Below, one piece after another: positions 1 to 8,482 of a stretch of DNA of 64,000 nt (positions within the stretch are counted from its first letter, which is position 1; each line of letters begins with the position of its first letter). The stretch is taken from positions 17,159-81,158 of the IMG/VR virus record IMGVR_UViG_3300029286_000025, one strand, 5' to 3'. A model generated the notes under the pieces. That model did no database searches, had not been told where the DNA came from, and was given only the letters and a program-made list of their open reading frames with translations. This DNA comes from a virus. The position numbers were made by a program, and so were the translations under genes.

Positions 1-1662
1 GTACCATCAAAGACTGGTATTGTTGCAAAATGGAGTAATTTATATCAAGATTATTATAATGGTGTAATTAACAATGGTGATTATTTTTATATCGATAATG
101 TAAGTGGTGATACAATGCAAAAAGTGTTTTTAAAGATGTATTTGATAGACGATGTTGATGGTGTTGAAAATTTGACTATTAAATTTGTTGATGAAAACGG
201 AGAAACTGTTGAGATTAGTCAATGGGAGAATAGTTATTTATCTAAACTTATTATTTATTCTGATAAGGCAAATTTAAAAGAAACTATTGAAATTGAAAAT
301 CCAGATGATATCACAGATACAACAAATACTCGTTGGATTTATGTTGATAAAACTAGATATTCACATATCAAAAGAGGATTATATTTAGAAGCATATTATG
401 ATACTACATATTATGATGATCCTACTGGAGAAGGTTATTTGGCAGGAATGGTTCCAAGAAAACTTGTTAGAATTATAGATATAAAGAATGATACGGTTGA
501 TACAACTAGAAAAATTTTATATGCCGATGGTTCTATTAAAATTTCTAATAATGGTACTACCTTAGATCCTGATTATTATACTACTGTTTATACTTCAATA
601 GATAATTATTTTACTGAATATAAAGGTTTGACAATGAAACCATTTACAGTTCACGTAGATTCTATTCCAAATGGAACAGATGATCGTCAAATGGAAATTT
701 TATCAGTAGTAGATAAAACAACAAATTTAGCTAAGGGTTTGGCCAATAAAAATAGAATCAGTTGGAGATACTTAGTTGATGGTTTTGGTTTAGGTTTAAC
801 ACATAACTCAAAACAAGAATTTGTTGATCTTTGTGGTTTGAAACTTAATTGTCTTGGTTTCTTAAATATGCCGAGTGTTCGTCAATTAAAAACATCATTA
901 AATCCTTCGTTTATTAATGATGATAGAACCTTAAACACAGAATATTTGAAAGAAGGGGGAAATCAAGATACAAATCCTAGTTTCTTATATAGTTTTGGTG
1001 AAGGTGATGGTAGATCAACTGTTGGATATTTCTTCCCATATGTTAAGGATGTTAATGATGTCACAAAATTCATTCCACCATCAGCCAAAGTTGCGAAAGC
1101 TTATATGAGTAAGTTTCTCACAACAACAGCTGGTATATATCCTTGGACTATTGTAGCCGGATCTATTTTGGGTAAATTACCAGATGTTGGTTCAACTGAA
1201 ATGAGATTCACTGACGATAATTTGTTGGATTTAATGGAAATGGGTTCAAATCCGATTGATTTTACTCAACAAAGAGGATACTATATTAATTCGGAAAATA
1301 CCGCACAAGTGTTCCCATATAGTTCATTAAGTGTAATTCATAGTCGTGAAGTTCTTATTGAACTTGAAAATAGATTATATGACATGTTGTTAAATTATCA
1401 ATGGAGGTTTAATACCTCAGAAATAAGAAATGAAATCAAAAGTAGAGCAGATCAAATTTGTAAAGAATTATTAGACGCTAGTGCTTTATACGATTTCAAA
1501 AATATTATGGATAAATCAAACAATACCAACTACATAATCGATTTACAGATGGGTGTACTTGATACATATTGTGAGGTGATCAAAGGAATGGGTGTTATTG
1601 TGAACAATATTACAATATTGAAAAAAGGTACAATTTCATCGTCCGGTTTCTTACCAAAATAA
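1..1662 (+). CDS. Contractile tail sheath protein, T4 gp18-like (5' partial)
   Basis: The reading frame is open from base 1, so the start lies outside the window. The last 550 or so residues are present. The C-terminal part has the layout of T4 gp18 and related sheath proteins: an IYPWTIVAG segment like the P-W-x-x-AG motif, then helices around SREVLIELENRLYDMLLNYQ, then the conserved closing domain around DKSNNT and a final strand before the stop. In family members this domain carries the linking arms of the sheath. Sheath subunits polymerise around the tail tube and contract at infection. A strong intrinsic terminator follows at once, and the tube gene lies 4.8 kb downstream, separated by an endonuclease and small genes. 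Confidence 0.88.
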   Translation, partial: VPSKTGIVAKWSNLYQDYYNGVINNGDYFYIDNVSGDTMQKVFLKMYLIDDVDGVENLTIKFVDENGETVEISQWENSYLSKLIIYSDKANLKETIEIENPDDITDTTNTRWIYVDKTRYSHIKRGLYLEAYYDTTYYDDPTGEGYLAGMVPRKLVRIIDIKNDTVDTTRKILYADGSIKISNNGTTLDPDYYTTVYTSIDNYFTEYKGLTMKPFTVHVDSIPNGTDDRQMEILSVVDKTTNLAKGLANKNRISWRYLVDGFGLGLTHNSKQEFVDLCGLKLNCLGFLNMPSVRQLKTSLNPSFINDDRTLNTEYLKEGGNQDTNPSFLYSFGEGDGRSTVGYFFPYVKDVNDVTKFIPPSAKVAKAYMSKFLTTTAGIYPWTIVAGSILGKLPDVGSTEMRFTDDNLLDLMEMGSNPIDFTQQRGYYINSENTAQVFPYSSLSVIHSREVLIELENRLYDMLLNYQWRFNTSEIRNEIKSRADQICKELLDASALYDFKNIMDKSNNTNYIIDLQMGVLDTYCEVIKGMGVIVNNITILKKGTISSSGFLPK

Positions 1663-1681
1663 AAATGTTTGATAACTACAT

Positions 1682-1713
1682 AAAAAAGGGGATTTATTTC
1701 CCCTTTTTTTTTT
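1682..1713 (+). terminator. Intrinsic terminator after the sheath gene
   Basis: An A-run plus GGGGA pairs with TCCCC plus a T-run across a short AT loop, giving a stem followed by about ten T residues. It lies 20 bases past the sheath stop codon. Confidence 0.85.
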
Positions 1714-1756
1714 ATTTATTAAACTTTATATTTTTTATTTAATATATTGATTATAT

Positions 1757-3310
1757 ATGAATTACATAGAAATAATAAGAAAAGAAAACGGACCATCTGG
1801 TAGAATGTATGTGGAAAAATACATAAAAAGAATTTATCCAGAATTACATTTAGAAATTATTAGTTATTGTAATGAAAAATTAAACGATATTTCATTTAAA
1901 GAAAAAGTTTATCATTATGTACATGATATTAAAGAAAAAATATTATGTTGTAATTCAAATTGTAATAACGAAGTAAAATTTAGAAATTCAACTTTGGGAT
2001 ATTATAATTATTGTTCAAATAAATGTATAAGTAGTGATCAGAAAATAAAAGATATTAAAGAAAAGAAATCTTATGAAAAATTTGGAACTAAAGCACCATC
2101 AATGAATATTGATGTTAAAAGAAAAATGATAAAAACGAATCAAGAAACATATGGTTACAATTCACCTTTACAAAATGAAAATATAAAAAGAAAATCCAAA
2201 AAAACATTATTTGAAAATTATAATGTTGATAATCCAAATCAATCTCGAATATTGGTAGAAAGAAGAATTAAAAGTTATAGTAAAAATATCAAGAAAAAAT
2301 ATTTAAATCTATATAAATCGATAGGTGTATATGATATTGATTATAAAAATAGAAAAATGTTTTTAAAATGTGAAAAGGGTCATTTTTTTGAATTGGAATT
2401 GGATTTGTTTCATAATAGAAGAAGAACAAATACATTATTATGTACTGTATGCAATCCAATAAATAAACATATATCTGGATGTGAATTGCAGTTACAAGAT
2501 TTTATAGATAAAAATTTTAATTTCTTTAAAATTTTAAATGATAGAAAAATTTTAAAGCCATATGAAATTGATATTTATTTACCGGATTTGAAACTAGGGT
2601 TTGAATTTAACGGCCTTTTTTATCACTGTGAAAAACGAATTGAAAATAATTATCATTTAAAAAAAACTGAATTATCCGAAAAATTAGGAATAAAATTAAT
2701 TCAAATTTATGAAGATGAGTGGATATATAAACAGGAAATAGTTAAATCTTATATTTTAAATTTATTGAATAAATCACCAAATAAAATATTTACAAGAAAA
2801 TGCATTGTAAAAGAAATATCAGATAATAAATTAGTTGGTGATTTTCTTGAAAATAATCATTTACAAGGTTTTGTTGGTTCAAGAATTAAACTTGGTTTAT
2901 TTTATAATAATGAATTGGTTTCTTTGATGATTTTTAAAAAATGTAAAAACAATACTTATGAAATGCTAAGATTTTGTAATAAATTAAATACAAATATTAT
3001 TGGGTCTGAAAATAAATTATTTAAATATTTCATTAAAAAATACAATCCGATTGAAGTGATTAGTTATGCTGATCGTTCATTGAGTCGAGGCGAATTATAT
3101 TATAAATTAGGATTTAAATTGATTTATAAAATAAAGCCAAATTATTATTATGTTATAAATAGAACAAGAAAATGTAGATCTCTTTATAAGAAAAATATTT
3201 TGATAAATCAAGGCTTTGATCAAAATAAAACGGAAAAAGAAATCATGTTGGACAGAAAAATATATCGTATTTATGATAGTGGAAGTTTGAAATTTATATG
3301 GAAAAAATAA
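1757..3310 (+). CDS. Homing endonuclease, Vsr-like (EDxHD) type with Zn and YG-repeat N-terminus
   Basis: A 517-residue mobile nuclease. The N-terminus has Cys pairs (CCNSNC, then YCSNKC) that look like a zinc finger. Next come repeats of the form T-x-x-x-YG-x-x-x-P-x-Q-N (about residues 110-170). A Vsr-like nuclease core follows: YEIDIYLPDLKLGFEFNG, FYHC, then IKLIQIYEDEW. The C-terminal 190 residues form a separate domain (KEISDNKLVGDFLENNHLQG, later EVISYADRS) found in many phage homing nucleases. A paralogue with clear residue identity across the whole length lies on the other strand at 51205-52827. It sits alone between the sheath gene and a hypothetical gene, as free-standing homing genes do. 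The nuclease class is clear, the target site is unknown. Confidence 0.8.
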   Translation: MNYIEIIRKENGPSGRMYVEKYIKRIYPELHLEIISYCNEKLNDISFKEKVYHYVHDIKEKILCCNSNCNNEVKFRNSTLGYYNYCSNKCISSDQKIKDIKEKKSYEKFGTKAPSMNIDVKRKMIKTNQETYGYNSPLQNENIKRKSKKTLFENYNVDNPNQSRILVERRIKSYSKNIKKKYLNLYKSIGVYDIDYKNRKMFLKCEKGHFFELELDLFHNRRRTNTLLCTVCNPINKHISGCELQLQDFIDKNFNFFKILNDRKILKPYEIDIYLPDLKLGFEFNGLFYHCEKRIENNYHLKKTELSEKLGIKLIQIYEDEWIYKQEIVKSYILNLLNKSPNKIFTRKCIVKEISDNKLVGDFLENNHLQGFVGSRIKLGLFYNNELVSLMIFKKCKNNTYEMLRFCNKLNTNIIGSENKLFKYFIKKYNPIEVISYADRSLSRGELYYKLGFKLIYKIKPNYYYVINRTRKCRSLYKKNILINQGFDQNKTEKEIMLDRKIYRIYDSGSLKFIWKK

Positions 3311-3366
3311 TAAGGAAGAAGAAAAAAGTAAATCGAAACATTTAAAGGAATGGAAAGAATTTAAAA

Positions 3367-4011
3367 ATGATATTTAATGATAATTGGACAAAATTGGATA
3401 ACGATTTTTATCGTCAATTAATTAGAGAAGGAAAATCTATTGATGATATAATTAGAATAATTGGTATGGACAAATTGAAATATCATCCGAAAGGTAGATA
3501 TTTATCCAGTTTTAGTGATTTTTTAATAAAAGAAATAAAATGTACACCGGAAGAAACTAGATTTAAAATGGAAATAAAAGATTCTGAACATTTTAAAAAT
3601 GAATCTGATTTTCAATCAACATTTAAAACTAAATCTGAAACAACATATATTATTGATTTTGTTTATATGAAAGATACGATTGGACCATTTCCAAATAAAG
3701 ATCTTTTTAATTTATCTTTTACTACATTATATCAACACGATTTAAATGATGAAATAATATATGAAAATCCAACAAATAAGAATGAACATATAGAATTAAT
3801 GAAACGATTAATTTATATTATTGAAAAATTTGACGTTTATATAAGACAATTAAAAAAAGAAGTTATATATTTTATAGGACAAACCAATGATACTAAAAAA
3901 ATAAATTTTTACAGAAGTGTAATTAAAGATAGTTTTGATAATGTTGAAGAAATTGAAGGTGAAAGTTCATTTAATAAATTAAAATATGGATTTTATTATA
4001 AAATATTATAA
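3367..4011 (+). CDS. Hypothetical protein, 214 aa
   Basis: I do not recognise this protein. It is soluble, with no membrane segment or signal peptide. The C-terminal third contains YFIGQTNDTKKINFYRSVIK followed by GESSFNKL and a closing YGFYYKIL, which looks like a compact alpha/beta domain ending in a strand. The gene converges with 4018-5046 on the other strand with only six bases between stop codons. The start at 3367 follows an A-rich leader. Base composition matches its neighbours. A virion role is possible from its place inside the tail module, but nothing in the sequence proves it. Confidence 0.6.
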   Translation: MIFNDNWTKLDNDFYRQLIREGKSIDDIIRIIGMDKLKYHPKGRYLSSFSDFLIKEIKCTPEETRFKMEIKDSEHFKNESDFQSTFKTKSETTYIIDFVYMKDTIGPFPNKDLFNLSFTTLYQHDLNDEIIYENPTNKNEHIELMKRLIYIIEKFDVYIRQLKKEVIYFIGQTNDTKKINFYRSVIKDSFDNVEEIEGESSFNKLKYGFYYKIL

Positions 4012-4017
4012 TGTAAT

Positions 4018-5046
4018 TTAAACCAGCCAATGTTTTCTATAATCTTCTTTTGGTAGGATGGATATAAATTTAGGTGGTATATTTTCAAAAGTATAATAAC
4101 CAAATCTTCTAGAATCGATGTCAGAATAAAGTTTAATATCCAAATTATTTGCTAATATTTTTAGTATTTCACATTCTTGATTGGTGGTTCTTTCCAATTC
4201 TTTTTTCATCCCCCAAGCCAATTCTAATTCGTCAGTTAAATTAATTTTCGGTTTGGGTGTCAATCCTATTTTTAATATTTTATCTACATTTTTTACTGGT
4301 GTAATATAATATAAAATACTTGGTTTTATATCAATGTTTCTGATAGAGTCAAATATTGGTTTTAAAACAATATCATCAAATGACATTTCAAAAAATTCTT
4401 TTTTATTAAATTTATATGGTGAATAATCAATATTTCCATGTGATATATACCAACCCAATTGATTGCATATTATAAAAATATCCTTAATATTATCACTAAC
4501 GTGTTCTTTTCTACCAGCACTTATTTCTATTTCACCATTTGGAAGAATACTTATATAATAATCAGGAAATTTTCTTTTTAAAATTTTAACGGTTTTTTTT
4601 GTTGAGAAAGTAGATATTAAACCTTCTTCTATAAAAATATCTTTATATTCTTTGTAAGCTATTTTTTCAGCCAATTCCATAGTTAATTTTTTCCATATAT
4701 TTCCTATTTTAATTTGGAAATCACCGATAATTGGTTTTTTACTATACCAATCGGAATCAGATTCATCATCAAATATTAATTTATTTGAATCTATTTGAAT
4801 TCTTAAAATTACGGAAAAAGATGGATAATTAATCATTTTACTATACATTATAGCATTAGATAATGCATCTGTTACAAAAATTTTCCCTTTACTCCATTTA
4901 CCTAATTCATCACTCCAGTTTGTTTTTCTATCTATATTTGGTGTTAAACCGAATTTTACAATTTCTGGTAAATATTCGGGTTTAGTTGCGTGATAAAATA
5001 TTCTTTTGTTTTCACTTTGTTCAAATATTTGAAATTTCGTTATCAT
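4018..5046 (-). CDS. ADP-ribosyltransferase/KptA-like protein, two modules, capsid-targeting-like N-terminus
   Basis: The 342-residue protein starts MITKFQIFEQS, which matches the capsid-targeting-like N-terminus shared by several small genes here, with I-F-E as a possible protease site. Residues 16-75 (FYHATKPEYLPEIVKFGLTP, then GKIFVTDALSNA) have the layout of ART and KptA folds: Tyr-His, a helix ending IxxxGLxP, then a strand with Phe/Thr. A weaker second copy (YYITPVKNVDKILKIGLTP) begins near residue 245, so the domain seems duplicated. T4 packages an ADP-ribosyltransferase (Alt) using such an N-terminus, so a co-injected host-modifying enzyme is the natural hypothesis. The substrate is unknown, and an RNA 2'-phosphotransferase-like role is the main alternative. 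Confidence 0.55.
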   Translation of the reverse strand: MITKFQIFEQSENKRIFYHATKPEYLPEIVKFGLTPNIDRKTNWSDELGKWSKGKIFVTDALSNAIMYSKMINYPSFSVILRIQIDSNKLIFDDESDSDWYSKKPIIGDFQIKIGNIWKKLTMELAEKIAYKEYKDIFIEEGLISTFSTKKTVKILKRKFPDYYISILPNGEIEISAGRKEHVSDNIKDIFIICNQLGWYISHGNIDYSPYKFNKKEFFEMSFDDIVLKPIFDSIRNIDIKPSILYYITPVKNVDKILKIGLTPKPKINLTDELELAWGMKKELERTTNQECEILKILANNLDIKLYSDIDSRRFGYYTFENIPPKFISILPKEDYRKHWLV

Positions 5047-5086
5047 TTATTTATATATAATTTTATTGAAATGAAAAATATTAAAT

Positions 5087-5728
5087 ATGAAAACATTTGA
5101 ACAATTTATAAATGATGATAAATTTTCGATAATTAGTTTTACCAATGATAAAAAATTTATCAATAAAGATATATTTGAATTGGATGTTTGTAAAGATTAT
5201 TTTTATAAAAATGAAAGTGTTTTTAATATAATAAAGGATAATACAAACAAAAAAACATACTTTGTTATTGTTGTTTTAAAAAATACAAAACAAGTTGTTG
5301 GTTATTTCTGGAAATCTGAATATAAAGAACAATCGGAATATTTCAATAAATTTATGGGTAGATATGAAACTGATGAAAATTATAGAAAACAGGGTATTAG
5401 TAAATTATTCACAAAACAAATGTTATTTTTCTTGAAAAAAATGTATGGTACAGTATTTTTTACTAATTTGAAATCATTAAAGACACAAATAAGTAGTGGT
5501 GCTAAAATAATTGATTCAGATAATCATTATCAACCAGATTTTTATTTTATTGTTGGTGATAAAAAAATTAAATTTGATAATTATAAAGAAGTGACAAATA
5601 TGTTAAAAAACAACGAATTAAAAAATATCATTTTGGAATGTAATGGTAAAAAATATCAAAATATTCATGATAATTGGAATGAAATAAAAATTCCAATTGA
5701 TGGAAAATATGTATTATTGATACAATAA
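5087..5728 (+). CDS. GNAT-like acetyltransferase with capsid-targeting-like N-terminus
   Basis: Residues 1-10 are MKTFEQFIND, nearly the T4 internal-protein targeting peptide (MKTYQEFI...). The middle of the 213-residue protein has a strand KQVVGYFWKS followed by YETDENYRKQGISKLFTKQM, which resembles GNAT motif A (a strand, then R-x-x-G-I/K, then a helix binding acetyl-CoA). The C-terminal 70 residues are unassigned. The first 30 bases are identical to those of the next gene (5733), so one probably arose by duplication or recombination of the 5' end. A packaged acetyltransferase acting on a host protein is an inference. The GNAT call itself is moderate. Confidence 0.5.
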   Translation: MKTFEQFINDDKFSIISFTNDKKFINKDIFELDVCKDYFYKNESVFNIIKDNTNKKTYFVIVVLKNTKQVVGYFWKSEYKEQSEYFNKFMGRYETDENYRKQGISKLFTKQMLFFLKKMYGTVFFTNLKSLKTQISSGAKIIDSDNHYQPDFYFIVGDKKIKFDNYKEVTNMLKNNELKNIILECNGKKYQNIHDNWNEIKIPIDGKYVLLIQ

Positions 5729-5732
5729 AATT

Positions 5733-6023
5733 ATGAAAACATTTGAACAATTTATAAATGAATCTTTGAAAGGGGGAGATTTACCAGTTATACAAAAATG
5801 GTTAAAAGATAATGGGTTTGAATTGGCCAATTATGATTTGGATAATCCAACAAATATTGCCGGGAATCCACTTGTTAGGGATGGTTTAGATGGTATAAGG
5901 GCATCATATCACAAAAGAAGAGATGAATTAAATATATGGTTTACCAATTTATATCAAGATTCAAATAATGAAACAAGACAAAAGGTTGAAAATTTTTTAT
6001 TGGGTTTAAAAAATAATATATAA
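5733..6023 (+). CDS. Small protein with capsid-targeting-like N-terminus
   Basis: The 96-residue product begins MKTFEQFINES, identical in its first nine residues to the upstream gene and matching the pattern of T4 capsid-targeting peptides with an I-N-E site for prohead protease. The rest is a small mixed alpha/beta domain with a helix (LPVIQKWLKDNGFELANYDL) and a C-terminal helix (ETRQKVENFLLGLKN). I do not recognise the mature domain. It starts four bases after the previous stop and is surely cotranscribed. A packaged internal protein is the most likely role, by analogy only. Confidence 0.6.
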   Translation: MKTFEQFINESLKGGDLPVIQKWLKDNGFELANYDLDNPTNIAGNPLVRDGLDGIRASYHKRRDELNIWFTNLYQDSNNETRQKVENFLLGLKNNI

Positions 6024-6076
6024 TGAAATAAAAAGATTTATTCTCACAATTGGAATGAAATAAAAATAAATAAATT

Positions 6077-6292
6077 ATGAAACATTTAAACGAATTTAAA
6101 TTAAACGAAATGAACGATGATAAATTTTATAATGTTTGGAAAACATTATCCGCAATTTGTAACGGAAAAAATTCAAAAGGTCAATCATATTTATCTGATT
6201 CTTGGAATGAAAGTGGTGAAAAAGATCCAGAACTTATGAAAAAATTAAGAAATTTAAAATTTTATTTGAATCAACTTGAAGATTTAGGATGA
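6077..6292 (+). CDS. Small protein with capsid-targeting-like N-terminus
   Basis: A 71-residue product starting MKHLNEFKLNEM. The spacing of Phe and of L-N-E matches the other targeting-like N-termini in this window. The remaining 60 residues are charged and likely helical (YNVWKTLSAICNGKN, then DPELMKKLRNLKFYLNQLED). No family is recognised. It is the third consecutive gene with this type of N-terminus and precedes a triple promoter-like repeat in front of the tail tube gene. Confidence 0.55.
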   Translation: MKHLNEFKLNEMNDDKFYNVWKTLSAICNGKNSKGQSYLSDSWNESGEKDPELMKKLRNLKFYLNQLEDLG

Positions 6293-6304
6293 AACGAACC
6301 AATA

Positions 6305-6400
6305 TTAATATATAATATTAGAAACTGAAAAAACCAGTTTTAAAGATTAATATATAATATTAGAAACTGAAAAAAACCAGTTTTAAAAATTAATATATAA
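6305..6400 (+). promoter_or_regulatory. Three tandem promoter-like boxes with hairpins before the tail tube gene
   Basis: The box TTAATATATAA occurs at 6305, 6347 and 6390, at intervals of 42 and 43 bases. Between boxes are near-identical segments with a 6-bp hairpin (AAACTG and CAGTTT around an A-rich loop) at 6322-6340 and 6364-6383. The same box precedes many other genes here and resembles the T4 late promoter core TATAAATA. The tail tube protein is needed in many copies per virion, so a tripled promoter makes sense. The hairpins could also trim or stabilise mRNA ends. Confidence 0.5.
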
Positions 6401-6421
6401 TTAAAAAATAAGATAAATAAT

Positions 6422-6997
6422 ATGCCATTAGCACATTTTACAAACATCGAAACTGCAATGAATTTACATGAACCGATTTACAAAAATTTGTTTGAAGTTC
6501 GTATTAAATTGCCGACAGCTCTTACTGCAAATAACCCACCTGATATAGCTACAAAATTATTAATGGAAAATGCTATTAAAGTGAGTTTACCAATTTATCC
6601 GGATTTGGCTGTTCAAACCCAGAGATTTAAATATTCAACACGTTTATATCCAACAACACCAGAAGAAACATCTCTTAAAGCACAAGAAATCCAATTCAAC
6701 TTAAATCAAGATAAAACATCAAATTCTGTTTTTGTTTTTAGAATGTTGAAGGATTGGTACGATTTAGTATGGAATAATGAAACTGGACAATTATCTTATA
6801 AGAGAAATCTTATGTCACCAATGGTGACAATTGATGTCCATGATAGAGAAGGTCGTGTTATTAGACGTGTTAATTGGATAAATGTTTGGATTGTTAATTT
6901 TACAGGTTTTGAAGATTTTGATTGGTCAACTGGTGATATTCAAAATCCGTTGACAGCAAAGTTCGCTGTTGATTATTGGAACGACTTATACTATTGA
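6422..6997 (+). CDS. Tail tube protein, T4 gp19-like
   Basis: 191 residues, the usual size of a tail tube subunit. It begins MPLAHFTNIETAMNLHEPIY, like the N-terminus of gp19 family proteins that place the first strand in the tube wall. The closing segment WINVWIVNFTGFEDFDWSTG followed by IQNPLTAKFAVDYW is the typical C-terminal strand pair of this family. Subunits stack as hexameric rings inside the sheath. The gene has three promoter-like boxes upstream and a strong terminator downstream, fitting a highly expressed single gene. A shorter paralogue beginning with the same six residues lies at 8057-8482. Confidence 0.85.
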   Translation: MPLAHFTNIETAMNLHEPIYKNLFEVRIKLPTALTANNPPDIATKLLMENAIKVSLPIYPDLAVQTQRFKYSTRLYPTTPEETSLKAQEIQFNLNQDKTSNSVFVFRMLKDWYDLVWNNETGQLSYKRNLMSPMVTIDVHDREGRVIRRVNWINVWIVNFTGFEDFDWSTGDIQNPLTAKFAVDYWNDLYY

Positions 6998-7022
6998 TAA
7001 GTTGATTATAAAAAAAATGATT

Positions 7023-7057
7023 AAAAAATTCACAAAAATTTTGTGAATTTTTTTTTT
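7023..7057 (+). terminator. Intrinsic terminator after the tail tube gene
   Basis: AAAAATTCACAAAA pairs with TTTTGTGAATTTTT around a very short loop, with a run of T residues at the 3' end. It lies about 30 bases past the tube stop codon. Confidence 0.85.
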
Positions 7058-7097
7058 ATTTATTTCGTGGTTGATTATTTAAAAATAAATTAAAATT

Positions 7098-8018
7098 ATG
7101 AATACGAAATTATGTAGAATATGTGGAAAAATTAAAAACAACAATGAATTTAGAATAGACAATTTAATGAAAGATGGTTATCGAAATGAATGTAAAAAAT
7201 GTTCAAATGAAATATATTATAATGGTGAGAGAAGAAGAGAATTGAATCTCGAAAAAGATATAAAAAATGAAGGAAGTAAAAAATGTAGAATTTGTGATGA
7301 ATCAAAAGATATAAATGAATTTCATTTAAAAAGAGGAACAAAGGACGGACATCGTAGTGAGTGTAAAGATTGTGTTAAAAATTTTTTTAAAAAATATAAA
7401 GAAGTTCCAGATTTTAAAGAAAAACAAAAAGAATATGATAAAGAAAGATATCAAAAATTGAAAGACGAAACTATTGATAGAATGAAACAATATAGAATTG
7501 ATAATAAAGAAGAAGTTAATAAAAAGGCGAGAGAAAAAAGAAAATTACCACGTGTTAAACAAAGATATACTGAATATAATAAAAAATATATGTTTGAACA
7601 CAAAGAAGAATTAAAAGAATATAGAAATAAAAATAAAAAAATGTTGGCTGAAATACAAAGTAGATATAGAGAAAATAATCCACATGTTATAGCTTGGAGA
7701 TCTATTCTTCATTCTACATTAGATAGACTAGAAACTAAAAAAGAAGGACATACTATTGATTTATTGGGTTATTCAGCATTAGAATTGAAAGAGCATTTAG
7801 AAAACAAATTTACAAATGGTATGTGTTGGGATAATTATGGTGAGTGGCATATAGATCATCATATTCCGGTTGTATCTTTTTCAAAAGATACTGATGTTAA
7901 AATAGTTTGTGCTTTATCCAATTTAAAACCGATGTGGTCAACTACAAGAATTATTGATGGAATTCTTTATGAGGGTAATTTGAATAAAGGAGATAAGATT
8001 CCTGATATAATTTTTTAG
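7098..8018 (+). CDS. HNH homing endonuclease with two zinc-ribbon repeats
   Basis: Two similar zinc modules open the protein: CRICGK with ECKKC (residues 6-35) and CRICDE with ECKDC (about 62-92). A highly charged Lys/Glu-rich helical linker follows. The C-terminal 80 residues are an HNH nuclease: LGYSALELKEHLENKF, then EWHIDHHIPVVSF, then LSNLKPMWS, the family's usual spacing of His, Asp-His and Asn. It lies between the tail tube gene and its paralogue, a typical place for an intronless homing gene. Target site unknown. Confidence 0.85.
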   Translation: MNTKLCRICGKIKNNNEFRIDNLMKDGYRNECKKCSNEIYYNGERRRELNLEKDIKNEGSKKCRICDESKDINEFHLKRGTKDGHRSECKDCVKNFFKKYKEVPDFKEKQKEYDKERYQKLKDETIDRMKQYRIDNKEEVNKKAREKRKLPRVKQRYTEYNKKYMFEHKEELKEYRNKNKKMLAEIQSRYRENNPHVIAWRSILHSTLDRLETKKEGHTIDLLGYSALELKEHLENKFTNGMCWDNYGEWHIDHHIPVVSFSKDTDVKIVCALSNLKPMWSTTRIIDGILYEGNLNKGDKIPDIIF

Positions 8019-8033
8019 AGACCCGGCTATCTG

Positions 8034-8051
8034 TAATATATAAAAATAAAA
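8034..8051 (+). promoter_or_regulatory. Promoter-like box TAATATATAAAAATAAA
   Basis: The box lies just before the start codon at 8057 and belongs to the window-wide family described in the findings. The A-rich 3' part may also serve as translation leader. Confidence 0.35.
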
Positions 8052-8056
8052 ACAAT

Positions 8057-8482
8057 ATGCCGTTAGCACATTTTGGTACTTATAAATTAAATGAAGATTT
8101 TTATAAATTATCTGGTAGAACCGAAGGTTGGGAACCAGTTTGGAATAATTTGGCACAAATAAATTTTACACCAGTTTATTTAAATGATAAATTATCTTAT
8201 CAATTATTTAGAATTGAAGAAGATGTAATGTTTTTTAATTTAAATTGGGATATAGACAAAAAAGAAGTTATTCCATTAAAAACAATTGTAGATTGGTTGA
8301 ATAAACCATTACAAGCTGAAGTTGTTTTTCACGATGTTGAAAATGTTATTATGTATAAAGTAGAATTGATTAATTTGATGTTTATTGAAATATTAGAACC
8401 TTTTTATTTTAATTGGGAAGATCACTCAATAAAACAATTGGTTGTTAAATTTAAATATGATTCAGTAAAAATAATAGTTTAA
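8057..8482 (+). CDS. Divergent tail tube-like protein (gp19 family paralogue)
   Basis: 141 residues starting MPLAHFGTYKLNEDFYKL, the same first six residues as the tail tube protein at 6422. The C-terminal pattern is also parallel: NLMFIEILEPFYFNWEDHSIKQ then LVVKFKYD against the tube's N-x-W-I-V-N-F-T-G-F-x-x-F-D-W and FAVDYW. It is 50 residues shorter than the tube. In T4, several tail-end proteins share the tube fold (gp54, gp3), so a tube initiator or terminator is plausible. The HNH gene between the two suggests they were once adjacent. Confidence 0.6.
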   Translation: MPLAHFGTYKLNEDFYKLSGRTEGWEPVWNNLAQINFTPVYLNDKLSYQLFRIEEDVMFFNLNWDIDKKEVIPLKTIVDWLNKPLQAEVVFHDVENVIMYKVELINLMFIEILEPFYFNWEDHSIKQLVVKFKYDSVKIIV

